A stretch of DNA of 64,000 nucleotides from NCBI GenBank assembly GCA_023091665.1, contig JALJCQ010000009.1, positions 2,728,001-2,792,000 on the forward strand. The letters are read 5' to 3'. Below are positions 9,507-19,308 of the stretch, in pieces (position 1 is the first letter of the stretch; each line of letters opens with the position of its first letter). A program made the position numbers and the translations under genes. Under the pieces are notes generated by a model, which searched no databases, was not told the DNA's origin, and saw nothing but the letters and a program-made list of their open reading frames with translations. This stretch comes from Pythium myriotylum (taxonomy: Eukaryota; Oomycota; Peronosporomycetes; Pythiales; Pythiaceae).

Positions 9507-12386
9507 TCAATGCATGCAGTGAAGATCGAAAACCGCTCTCACGTCTTTCCATGCTTCAATCCGAGTTTCCGATGCCAGCACTGACTGCTCAACATGCGCA
9601 AGTAAAGATTTGTCCCCACTTGCGAAGACACCAATAGTACCGGCAAACCTGGGAAATGACCGCCCCACCGTCTGCAAGAACTTATCAATGTCTGGCCGCA
9701 TGGAATATATCATCAGCCGCTCCATGACATCAGGTCCAATCTGACCAGGATCTGGAACAGTATCTCGAATGCTGCGCTCAACATCGCACCTATGATCACT
9801 CTCACTTTCGTCAACCATTGTTGCCATTGATCGAAGCCTCCGCAGACCCCGAGTGTGTGGTTTTCGTTCTCCTTGCCGGATTTCGACTGCATGATCTGGT
9901 GATTGTGCACTGACATCCCGCTGGCATGTAGCCACCACATCTACCATGAGTGCGGTGACAGTCGCAACACCAACGCATGTGAGGAAAACTAAGAGAACGT
10001 TACGGAGTAGCCTGATGGGTGGGAATACTCCTGAGATCTGAGTTCGAAGCGCGAACCATTCCACTAAAATGCTCACTGGGATAGCTGCACTAAGCACGAT
10101 CCACATGGTGACAGTCTTCGCAAGCGGATTAGATAATGATTGATGGAAGGGTCGTGGTGACCAGCATGTCAAAAAGCCGTGATTCGGAGAATGTGTCAGA
10201 TCGTCTGGATCTTGCGCTTCTGTCGGCTGCTGCCGAGTTCTTGCTTTAGCTGGAGTGTCATCAACACTCGAACTCCTGAAGCTAACTGATGGAAGACGCT
10301 GGTATCGTAGATCTTCGTGGACCGGAATTTCCGTGAGAAAAAAACGAAGCTTGAAGTGAATTTCGTGCGGATCCAAAACCTTGATTCGAAAGAAGAGGTC
10401 TTCAAACTCTTTGAACAAGCACACGTCCGCACTGGTCCAAAGAAGCCATACTTGATAACCAAAAGCTAAAGGTTCTTTTGAACGGTTGGCTTCGAACGAG
10501 GCATTGTTCTCTTGAAGTTCGTTTCCAAACTCTCGGAAGATCTTCTGATCTAGTGGTGTACTTGCGGTAACCCACGCCTCGTGATACAGCTCCTCCAACA
10601 TGCTCAAAACTCCAACAATCCCAATGTCGTTGGCAATCAACACTAGACACGGATACTTCTCGTAGTAAGTCCGATGTGTTGTCCCGTAAAAGCCGTCTAC
10701 GTAAACCACGGGTGACTTTTTTAGAGCGTATGCAACTTTTGCTGTATCGTGAATACCCAGTGCAATTCTAGCGTCGTCAGAGCTTGCTCGAGTGAGATCG
10801 AGTGGTGGATGGACATAAAACTGGAGCAATCCCGGACTCCGAGATGGAGCTGACGTGACTGAACAGCGTAACCATCCTGTCCAAGAAACCTGCGGAATAT
10901 TAATGTAGATGACTTGGCCCGGAACAAACTCAGAAGTGGTCGGGTTGGCTTGGACAACGATGCGAGTGATCTTATTTGGTAGTGGCGCCATGTCCGCGAG
11001 TTTCACTTGGCGTCGTGCGTGAGTCCAAAATACAGATTTGTGTATAAGAAGCAAGGCGACTAAGGGTAGAACCCAAGCAATTGAAACCGGATAATGCACC
11101 CCAAGCGCGACCATGAAGACACTGCCCCCCGTAGTCTTCGCGAAGCTCGTGATAGTTGGGCGAAGTTGCAGATCAAACCAAAATGCTATAGCGGTAATCA
11201 ACAATGCACCAAAAGCAATTTCCCCAAAGACGTTGGCACCAACACTTGGACTGGTTGAGATAGAACTCCATCGAGGAAACAATTGGGACGACAAGTTTCC
11301 CAGGAGATCAAAATGCACTGCCATGCATATGGTGTGCATGATTGATGTAATAACGACACAAAAGCCCAGCCAAATTCTGTACTTTCGTGACAAATGATAT
11401 GAAGAAATGCCGAGGAAGTCAAGGTACACGGTCCAAGACGAAGGAGTTCCAACGACGAGAACCAATCCCACAAGGTTAAAAGTTGCATCAAATCCAAACG
11501 CTCGGCCGACATCGCGCCAGATTTTTTCTCGTGGTGAAGATGCCTCGGTCTTGTTTCTCAGGAGACTGTGAATGAAGATAAAGGCATTGGCGAACACAAG
11601 CGAGGTGAGCACGATGAGTTCTCCATAGGTTGCATCAACATAAACTGGTCTCCAAGTTGACAACAGCACAGGCTTCCGACGCAGCAACTGAGGAGGTTGG
11701 ATCAAGCTCCGAAAGTCTTTGCATTCTGCAAACATGAACCATAGCGAGGCCGATAGTGTTGTTGGGACTAAACCAACGAAAAGCAAGTAGACAAACGCAA
11801 CACCGCTACGCTTGGCGTCGATGTCTCCTTCAAACCCGGGAGCAGAAAAGCTGGAGTAAAACTGACGGAAAATGAACACTTGGATAGTGTTGTTGTACCA
11901 CGGTGTGAAGTAAATGAGAAGGCCAACTACGTGGAGCACAAGGCACGCGAAAATTGTGCACGCGATGAAAATATGGAAGACTCTGTCTCCAATCCGCAAC
12001 TGCTTGTGTGGTGGTGTGTACGTGACACTCGAGTCCAGTGACGAGAGCGGGTTGGCATCTCCGAGTATTGCGAAGCTAGTATCGGGCGTCTTGCGGTAGA
12101 GGTGGTCAGCTCCAACGAAAATACCGCCACCTTCGTTGGATGCGAAGTTGCTCATTAGCTCAGACGGACGGTGTTGGTTTGACGATGTCATGGACGGGAT
12201 ATCGAACTCCCAGGGTGATGTTACGCTACGGCTGCCGACACTGTCCTGGAGCGCTCGAGAATGTAGCCTGGACACGTCAAGACCCTCCTCGTTATCGTCA
12301 TCGTCGGGTGCACGCTTGAGCTTAATGGTGCTAACGTCGAAGAAGTTACTGCCATAGTTAGTGTTGAGATCATTGAGGTTGAGCAT
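9507..12386 (-). CDS. Ferric-reductase / NADPH-oxidase-like flavocytochrome
   Basis: Counting from the ATG at 12386 this is 959 codons. The protein would move electrons from NAD(P)H through FAD and heme across a membrane to iron or oxygen. Seen: a ferric-reductase-type membrane domain with histidines at H331, H351, H358, H431 and H449 as candidate heme ligands; an FAD-site-like RCSVTSAP (about 506-513); NAD-site segments VDGFYG (563-568) and LIANDIG (583-589); and a terminal GVFASGDKSL (919-928) in the place of the usual CGP motif. A hydrophobic hairpin (about 756-777 and 793-817) interrupts the NAD-binding half, as in plant FRO reductases. No EF-hands were seen. The frame stays open to 12500 and adds another hydrophobic segment but has no ATG there, so a small upstream exon is possible. 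The gene ends 17 nt from the convergent carboxypeptidase gene. NOX versus FRE cannot be settled here. Confidence 0.85.
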   Translation of the reverse strand: MLNLNDLNTNYGSNFFDVSTIKLKRAPDDDDNEEGLDVSRLHSRALQDSVGSRSVTSPWEFDIPSMTSSNQHRPSELMSNFASNEGGGIFVGADHLYRKTPDTSFAILGDANPLSSLDSSVTYTPPHKQLRIGDRVFHIFIACTIFACLVLHVVGLLIYFTPWYNNTIQVFIFRQFYSSFSAPGFEGDIDAKRSGVAFVYLLFVGLVPTTLSASLWFMFAECKDFRSLIQPPQLLRRKPVLLSTWRPVYVDATYGELIVLTSLVFANAFIFIHSLLRNKTEASSPREKIWRDVGRAFGFDATFNLVGLVLVVGTPSSWTVYLDFLGISSYHLSRKYRIWLGFCVVITSIMHTICMAVHFDLLGNLSSQLFPRWSSISTSPSVGANVFGEIAFGALLITAIAFWFDLQLRPTITSFAKTTGGSVFMVALGVHYPVSIAWVLPLVALLLIHKSVFWTHARRQVKLADMAPLPNKITRIVVQANPTTSEFVPGQVIYINIPQVSWTGWLRCSVTSAPSRSPGLLQFYVHPPLDLTRASSDDARIALGIHDTAKVAYALKKSPVVYVDGFYGTTHRTYYEKYPCLVLIANDIGIVGVLSMLEELYHEAWVTASTPLDQKIFREFGNELQENNASFEANRSKEPLAFGYQVWLLWTSADVCLFKEFEDLFFRIKVLDPHEIHFKLRFFLTEIPVHEDLRYQRLPSVSFRSSSVDDTPAKARTRQQPTEAQDPDDLTHSPNHGFLTCWSPRPFHQSLSNPLAKTVTMWIVLSAAIPVSILVEWFALRTQISGVFPPIRLLRNVLLVFLTCVGVATVTALMVDVVATCQRDVSAQSPDHAVEIRQGERKPHTRGLRRLRSMATMVDESESDHRCDVERSIRDTVPDPGQIGPDVMERLMIYSMRPDIDKFLQTVGRSFPRFAGTIGVFASGDKSLLAHVEQSVLASETRIEAWKDVRAVFDLHCMH

Positions 12387-12973
12387 TGTCCACGCCACGT
12401 GACTGACAGGTGCCAAATAATGGAGTGTCCAGACACACAGCGTCGTCGCCACTCGGGCGACGCGAACGGCTTTCGCAAAAGAGACGGTTGAGGCGCTCAC
12501 TCAGATTGTGTTTGTGCTCCTTGTCAATGGTTTCCAACCTTTGCATTGCCCCACATTCGTTATTGACCCATCATACCCACGTTCTTCCACGCTTCTTCTT
12601 GCTACCTTCGGCGCTTGTTCGAATGTCAGTTACAATACCCCATCTTTCCAGCGAATGGCAGGCCCGCTGACACCCATCTCCAACGCTGAATCGCTGACGC
12701 CACGCAAATGCCTGAGAGCCATAGATGTGTTGCGGTGGTTCAGTAGTCTGCTTCCACCGAGACATCTTCGCTACGGATGTGGCGAGATTTGTCCTTTATT
12801 GCTGCACCATCAGACACCGTGTCAAGATATCATGATGGAGCTCATGAGGAATGAAAGATAAATTGTATTTAGTGTTGTATCGAGAACGAAAGCCAAACTG
12901 TAAAAACTAAGGCACTCACAAAGCAACGGCTTGCCCCAAAGGTGCACCGACAAAGAGATGAGCTGCCATCCGG
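12387..12973. other. Gap upstream of the reductase gene
   Basis: About 590 nt between two minus-strand genes. A minus-strand open frame starting at the ATG at 12765 could be a first exon of the reductase gene, but I could not join it in phase. Nothing else is recognisable. Confidence 0.4.
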
Positions 12974-13893
12974 CTATTTCTCGAACTGCTTGAGCTCAGC
13001 GTTACTCCACTCCTTGTCAGATGTGCCAGTCTCAAAGTCCGCGAGCATCCCCTTTGCAACGGCGCGAACAGTAATCTACAACGGAAGTGACAGTGAACCA
13101 AAGGAACTCACACTCGCTGTGTCAGCTGATGCCACGTACGGAAGGGAAGATCAGCTTTCCCACAGACTCAATCGTACGTGATAAGTCGTTGCGATTGAGC
13201 AGACCCGGCCGGAAGATGGACGTGCGAGGAAAGCCAAGCGAACGCACCGCCTCGTCAGCCTCTCCTTTCGTCTGAGGGTAAAGAAACCACGAGTTTTTCT
13301 TCGCATTCTATCAAAGCAACTGCAATTAGTGCGCGAAACATGGAGACAACCAAAGCGACTTATGAAGCACGTACCGAGGCCGAAAGGTGGCCAAAGTATG
13401 AGGCATTGGCAGCCTTTGCAAGCTCAGCGAAGCGTGTGGTATACTCCAGATCCACTGTTCGGCAGCTCGATTAACCCAGTCCACACCAGTGTAAAGATAC
13501 GACAAAACTAACCTTTGCGGAAGGCCTCTGGGGATCCTGCATCTTTTGAAGGCGAGCCAAATCCATGTCAGCATCGCTGTCACGCTTCTCATGCAACCCA
13601 GCGTCCTCACCTTTGCGAGTCGTGCCGAGGCAATTGAACGCGGCGTCGATCTTGTCACTTTCGCGGACGTCTTGATCGCTGAGCGTGTCGTAGTTTACCT
13701 TTCGCACCTCCAACTTGGAGACGGCTGCACTCTCGTCCAGCAGCGGGAAGGCCTTGGCCCATTGATCCTGTGGGATATCGCGTCGCGCGAGCGCGATGAC
13801 CTTGGCGTATTTCGCGGATGCTACGAGCTCAGCGACGAGGTCTCGTCCAACGGCTCCGGTTGATCCGGCGACTATCGCAACATAGGATGCCAT
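12974..13893 (-). CDS. TIP30/HTATIP2-like NAD(P)-binding protein, copy A
   Basis: Five exons on the minus strand: 13893-13611, 13536-13513, 13454-13375, 13307-13140 and 13075-12974, giving 218 codons. The family is an atypical short-chain dehydrogenase group (NAD-dependent epimerase-like; TIP30/CC3 in animals) with a Rossmann fold. Seen: the dinucleotide loop GSTGAVG (residues 10-16), CLGTTRKG, then GSPEAFRKVD, and later RPGLLNR. The second exon is only 24 nt; it was required because the frame before it does not lead into EAFRKVD, whereas removing a 74-nt GT...AG intron does. The enzymatic substrate is unknown for the family. It faces away from the DGAT2-like gene, and an inverted paralogue lies at 16636-17584 with the same exon structure. 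Confidence 0.88.
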
Positions 13894-15146
13894 GGCTTCT
13901 TCTTGGTAAGTGAGGAAATGACCATGGACCGAGCGACAGAACCAGCTTGGATGATTATGACTCGCCCAAATAAAGCGCCTCATTCTTGCTGCATAGACTG
14001 TTGCTCGACTCGTTGAGATGATTGCACTTGACAGTGCGCGACATGTGAGGAAATGGCTACAATCTGCCTGATGAGTAATGCGTCGAGATTACTCCAAGAT
14101 ATCGACCTGCGGACCGTCATTGCGACACAGTTGCGCGTCATTGATCCCGTAAGCTGCCGACATTACAGAATGCGCTGCGTAAATTGCATCTGAACTCCTG
14201 CGATGCGATGAGATGTCTGGTTGTGTGGCAGCGATCATTTTTCAAAGATTTTTCCAACTTTGCGTTGCAATAGATACGATCACACACGAGTCAGTCTCGT
14301 GTCCATGGCCGCAACCTTCGCAAACGTGAGGGATTACACTGGAGCGTCGGCCCCCTACTGTCGTTTGGGGAAGCAACCATGTTCACGCACTAAGACCATG
14401 CAAGCAAGTGCTGAAATACCCTCGCCGCGAGAAAGAGGTCAATCGATAGTGATGATAATGGACCCTATCGTGCCAAGGAAGTGAGGGGACCGAAGCAAAC
14501 TCGATCAAGCAAGTACACTCGAAGGCCGTTAAGCGACAAAACAGTTGCCGGTAGCACAAAGTCAAAACGATGACAAGCTGCTTCCGGAAAGGACCGCCGA
14601 ATAGAGTCCAACTGCAAACCACGCAGCTCCAACTTGAAGGCCATGTAACCCAAGAATTGCCTTTACACAGCATGACGCTTCTAAGGAAGGACAAGTTCGA
14701 AGCCGCGCCACAAGCTTTCCCTACTTGCCCCATCGTTGACGGACCGCAGTGCAAAATCAAGCAGACGCTCTCACCAGTACGCCATTGCACGCGTCTTTGC
14801 TAAATGCGAAAGCCTAAGTGCTGTTGCCACCGAGCCTCTGTGCACCAGCCCCAGGACAGCTTTACCCTCGAGATGCCCTGCCCAACTTCCGTGTCACTGT
14901 GCTCTGTCCGCGACTAAACTCACCACGAACTTTTCTCATCGCAATCCAACCAAAGACCCAGCGATCTTCTTCGCTTGGTGACCATGCCACACGCAACGTG
15001 GCTCCCTGAGGCTCGACATGAGAAGCATGCACCTGAAAATCCAGCCGTGAGCAAGCCCAACATATTGTATCGTAATCACCTTGCGACTGCCAATCAAGTG
15101 ACCAGGAATCAGAACCTGTTGCGCCGTTGAGCAGCTCACTTCCCGA
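13894..15146. other. Gene-free stretch between divergent genes
   Basis: About 1.25 kb between the starts of the TIP30-like gene (minus) and the acyltransferase gene (plus). I see only short open frames without family resemblance. A CCAAT pentamer lies around 15090, about 55 nt before the acyltransferase ATG. It probably holds the promoters of both genes. Confidence 0.6.
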
Positions 15147-16297
15147 ATGGCGGCTCTCCCGACGGGTTCGCAGCGCACGTGGCCGCTCTGCGTGGCCGCG
15201 GGCGTCGCGGCGCTCGCCGTCGCGCTCTCGCTCGGTCTCTCGGCGCGCGCGACGCTCGGCGTCTCGCTGCTCGCGTTCTACCTGCCGTCCTATCTCGACG
15301 GCTCCGAGTACTCGGGCGAGCGCTACTGGCCGTGGCTCGCCGAGCTCACGAAGCGCTACATCCTCGCCGCGATCCCCACGACGCTCGTCTGCGAGGAGAA
15401 GATCGACCCGACCAAGCAGTACATTTTCTGCTCGCACCCGCACGGCATCCTCTCGGCGCACCACGGCGCGATCATGAGCGGCTCGTCCAAGCCCTGTACG
15501 GTCGTGGTGGACTGTGGCTCTGCGAAATGGCGCGCGTTGGACTGATGAAAGGGCTTGCCAATGCACAGCGTTCCACGACATCTCGCCCATGCACACGCGG
15601 AACGATCTCGGCGCGTCCGTCGTGTTCCGCATCCCGCTCTACCGCGAGTGGCTCATCTGGCTCGGATGCGTCGACGCCGGGCGCGCAACTGCGGAGCGAG
15701 TACGAACCACCACAAGCTGAGGCTTTGTTGAATGAGATCGAGATGCTCAATGTAAAGATGTGTCTGGGTAGATGCTCAAGAAATGCAAGAGCCTGGTGAT
15801 CCTTATCGGAGGCATCTCGGAGCAAATGCTCTCCCAGCGCGGCGAGCAGGTCGTCTACGTCAAGAAGCGCAAGGGCCACGTGCGGCTCGCGCTCAAATAC
15901 GGCGTGCCAATCGTGCCTTCGTACGCCTTTGGTGAGACCGATCTGTACACTCATTCGAAGTAAGTCATAGTCGATTTGTCGCGACTGGATGGAGAAGCAG
16001 CTCACGGGGCTTCTCGCTGGTAGGTTCCTGCTCTCATTCCGCCAGTGGCTTGCGAAGAAGTTCCAAGCTGCAATCCTCATCGCTTACGGCAAGACCAAAT
16101 GGTATCCGATCGCTCCCCATGAAGGTGTCGTGATGAACCAGGTGCTTGGCAAGCCAATCGTCGTGGCGAAGAACGAAAATCCGAGTCAGGAGGAGATCGA
16201 CAAGATCCACCAGCAGTACGTGGATGAGCTCGTGCGCATCTACAACAAGTACAAGAAGCAGTACGGATACGCAGAGCAGGAGCTTAAAGTCCTGTAA
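15147..16297 (+). CDS. DGAT2/MGAT-family acyltransferase
   Basis: Four exons, 15147-15495, 15569-15699, 15772-15959 and 16024-16297, join in frame to 313 codons. DGAT2-type enzymes transfer an acyl group from acyl-CoA to mono- or diacylglycerol, or to a related alcohol, on the endoplasmic reticulum or lipid droplets. Seen: a hydrophobic N-terminal hairpin (about residues 13-50), the catalytic HPHG (97-100), a GGISE segment, the RKGHVRLALKYGVPIVPSYAFGE-type region (basic residue, then VPIVPSYAFGE) and a basic, lysine-rich C-terminus. The length is slightly short for DGAT2 but complete. The first exon is much more GC-rich than the rest. Whether it makes storage lipid or another acyl ester is not decidable. 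Confidence 0.9.
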
Positions 16298-16487
16298 GTG
16301 CTCAGTGGACCGAAGCGAATAGACTTGAAAGGATACCATGTCATTCCACCGCAGCGCTCGAAACAGTTTCCGTGGTTCAACTTGGAGGCAATGAATTGCG
16401 CACAAAATCCGACATTTCCTGGCTGTGCAGATCAACTGAGCGCGATACCTCAACTAAGCTAAGATTACGATGATAGGAGATCCGTGG

Positions 16488-16515
16488 CAATCAGGACTGT
16501 TCGACGTCCTGATTG
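16488..16515. promoter_or_regulatory. 10-bp perfect inverted repeat containing CCAAT-like ends
   Basis: The arms CAATCAGGAC and GTCCTGATTG are separated by 8 nt, about 120 nt before the ATG of TIP30-like copy B. The outer ends form CAAT and ATTG boxes in opposite orientation. It may be a paired protein-binding site or a chance hairpin. Confidence 0.35.
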
Positions 16516-16635
16516 GTCCTCCTCACTTTAAGCTATCCGTTGCTCTCCCATTCCTGATTACTTCGGAACTCCTGCCGTCGTCAGAACCGGACCGACACGA
16601 GCTCCAGATTCGCGATTTCGATTTAGCCCTAGTTG

Positions 16636-17584
16636 ATGAGAGCGAGTCCCATGAAGGCGCCGTCCTCCTACGTCGCGATAGTCGCCGGATCAACCGGAGC
16701 CGTTGGACGAGACCTCGTCGCTGAGCTCGTAGCATCCGCGAAATGCGCCAAGGTCATCGCGCTCGCGCGACGCGATATCCCACAGGATCAATGGGCCAAG
16801 GCCTTCCCGCTGCTGGACGAGAGTGCAGCCGTCTCCAAGTTGGAGGTGCGAAAGGTAAACTACGACTCGCTCAGCGACCAAGACGTCCGCGAAAGTGACA
16901 AGATCGACGCCGCGTTCAATTGCCTCGGCACGACTCGCAAAGGTGTGGACGCTGGGTTGCTTGAGAAGCGTGACAGCGATGCTGACATGGATTTGGCTCG
17001 CCTTCAAAAGATGCAGGATCCCCGGAGGCCTTCCGCAAAGGTAGAATGAAGGCTGGTGCTCTATGAAATTTCCGCCCTTTTCACTGATCTTTCACGCAGT
17101 GGACTTCGAGTATGCCGCACGCTTCGCTGAGCTAGCGAAAGCCGCAAATGCTTCGTACTTCGGTCACCTCACGTCCTCGGTACATACCTGCTTCGCCATC
17201 AAACTCTCGCAGTTCTCACGATAAGCCAACTGACTGGTTTCACGTATAATCAGCACGCGAACAAGAATTCCTGGTTCTTGTTTCCCCAGACAAAAGGCGA
17301 GGTGAACGAGGCAGTACGTTTGCTCGGCTTTGCTCGAACATCTATGTTTCGTCCTGGTCTACTCAATCGCAGGGATTTTTCGCGTACAATGGAATCGATC
17401 GCAATGCGTATATTTCCGTCCGTGAGTTGGCTTCATCAACATTTTGGAATTCCAGCTCCGTATGCTGACAAGAAGATGGCTGCAGATCGCGACTCAGGCT
17501 GTTGCCAAGGGCATGGTATCGGACTTCGAGACTGGTACTGGGGACAGGGAGTGGAATAACACAGAACTGAAGACATTCGAGTAA
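16636..17584 (+). CDS. TIP30/HTATIP2-like NAD(P)-binding protein, copy B
   Basis: Five exons, 16636-16942, 17017-17040, 17100-17179, 17254-17421 and 17486-17584, give 225 codons; a second possible ATG is at 16651. Gene structure, the 24-nt exon and the motifs (GSTGAVG, CLGTTRKG, GSPEAFRKVD, RPGLLNR) match copy A. From about codon 17 to the end of exon 2, including intron 1, the two copies differ at only a few bases, while intron 2 and exons 3-5 are clearly diverged. Copy B ends in TFE where copy A ends in QFEK. The same atypical short-chain dehydrogenase function is expected; the substrate is unknown. Confidence 0.87.
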
Positions 17585-18228
17585 CCTCGTACATTCAGCA
17601 AGGTATCTCCTCGCGAGACCGGCGGATGGTGTCCAGGTCACAGCAAAACCGCAACTCGTAGCCATGTTTGCAAGCAACTGTAGGTCGAAGAAGCACAGTT
17701 TGAATACCTAACACCCAACTCATTCGAGATGATCAAGAACGGACAAATCCCTATCAACGATAATGTGGTGGGGTGCTCCATAGGTTGTACCTTCAGCCAA
17801 CGCATCTCCCTCGAGATCTCATGAACCCATGTACTGTCACTCCCCCAATACTCCACTGGGATGCTCACGCTCTTTAGAACCACGAGCGCTTCCTCGTCTC
17901 GAGCTAATAGCACATGAGAAACGTTGAAAGCAGCACGCGGCATTAGTAATTAAAGTCCTATTCGATCGCTCAGCAACATTATGTGCTTTCGAAAACAAGA
18001 TGCGTCAATGAGCCTCGGCCACATCGACCGCCGTCAGGGTGCAGGCAAGAAGCGGTTTTCGCGATGTGCTGTGTAAACAGATTACGAAAATTGTTCCAAT
18101 GCCGACAAATTCTGCGGTGTAAGCTACAAGAACGCTTCTCAACTATGTCTCGAACACGTTGTTTTTGAATCATTGATCAACAGTATATGCAGTAGCACTC
18201 AAATACGAACAAGATCCCGGAAGTCTGC
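17585..18228. other. Gap with a possible coding remnant on the minus strand
   Basis: The minus strand is open over 17638-17943 with a composition that looks protein-like (for example FNVSHVLLARDEEALVVLKS), but no start context, partner exon or family is recognisable. It may be the remains of an old gene or chance. The rest of the gap shows nothing. Confidence 0.25.
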
Positions 18229-19308
18229 TCAGTTGCCAGCCACGCGGAGACGGATCACGACGTCGTCACTCTTGTCGTCCGACTTGTCTCCGCTGTCCTC
18301 GCTGTCCTCACTGTCCTCGCTGCCGCTGTCGCTGTCGCTCTCTGCCTCATCACTGCTGTCTCCTTCCCCGCTTTCGCTCTCGCCTTCCTCTTCCTCGTCT
18401 TCATATTTTTCGTCGTCGCTGCTAGATCCATCTTCGTCCTTGACTTCGTCACCACCGTGATGATCATCATCGCCTCCGTCGTGGTGCTTCACGGCGCGAG
18501 ATTTCTTGTCATCGTAGCCGTGGCCACCGTGCTCATGATCGTGACCGTCGTGCTCGTAGGAGTCTTCGTCAGACCTCTTGGCGACTTTAGCCGCTCTGTA
18601 CTTCGAACTGTCGTCCTTCGTGCTCTGCGTGCCGATCGCACACGCCAATCGCGGCGTCGCTGGTCCACATACAGCGTGGATCACAATGTTCCACGTGGGC
18701 TTGAACTCAGTCCAAGACGGGTAGCCCACGCTGTCTTGCCACTGAGTCTTGACCACGCTCTTCTTGTTGGGCTTGAGGCTGCCGTACTTGCCCGACAGGT
18801 CACCTTTCTCACAGAAGGCGGCGTTCTGCGCGTACCGCTGCGGTGTGCAGTTGTAGTCCTTGATCTTGTCCTTGCAATCGCTGGTGTCGGCGAACTCGGA
18901 GGCCGGGCCACAGGCCTTGTTTGGATCGTAATGGTTGCCCGTGATCGCCTTGGAGCACTGCGCGTAGCTAGCAGACCCGCTGACGGTGTTGGGCGGCTGG
19001 TTCCACATCGTGTGAATATGCCACTTGTACTCGGTAACGGGACCGGTGCAGTTACCGTCGGCCTGAGCGAGCGCCTTGAAGTCGACGCGCTTGAAGTTGA
19101 GATCGGCCTTGATAGTAACGTCCGAGGAATCGAGCGAGTCTTCCCAGAAGGTCTGGATGGTGCCGGAGACGCCGCCGGCATAGTCCGGGTCGAAGACGTA
19201 GATGACAGCGCCGGCGTAGTCATCGTTATCGTCGTGGTCTGCCTGGACGGTCAGGGTGCTGATGATCGAGGATGCAGCGATGAGGGCGAGAGCTTTCGTG
19301 AGACGCAT
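18229..19308 (-). CDS. Secreted Cu-SOD-like protein with acidic/His-rich tail
   Basis: Single exon, 359 codons. A clear signal peptide (about 1-23, ending VQA) precedes a domain resembling the Cu/Zn- or copper-only superoxide dismutases of fungal and oomycete cell surfaces. Candidate copper ligands are HIH (H97, H99), H126 in GNHYDP and H211 in HAVCG; several cysteines could form disulphides. The last 130 residues are a His/Asp/Glu/Ser-rich tail with an HGYDDK..RAVKHHD unit and a long Ser-Glu-Asp run, ending VVIRLR. Such a tail could bind metals or calcium (inference). The promoter contains a 27-bp block shared with the truncated relative at 23304. Activity as a SOD is likely but not certain, because the zinc ligands are not clear. 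Confidence 0.85.
   Translation of the reverse strand: MRLTKALALIAASSIISTLTVQADHDDNDDYAGAVIYVFDPDYAGGVSGTIQTFWEDSLDSSDVTIKADLNFKRVDFKALAQADGNCTGPVTEYKWHIHTMWNQPPNTVSGSASYAQCSKAITGNHYDPNKACGPASEFADTSDCKDKIKDYNCTPQRYAQNAAFCEKGDLSGKYGSLKPNKKSVVKTQWQDSVGYPSWTEFKPTWNIVIHAVCGPATPRLACAIGTQSTKDDSSKYRAAKVAKRSDEDSYEHDGHDHEHGGHGYDDKKSRAVKHHDGGDDDHHGGDEVKDEDGSSSDDEKYEDEEEEGESESGEGDSSDEAESDSDSGSEDSEDSEDSGDKSDDKSDDVVIRLRVAGN

Noticed and set aside
12508..12861. 117-codon plus-strand open frame upstream of the reductase gene
   Set aside because: No domain; overlaps the likely promoter or first exon of the minus-strand gene.
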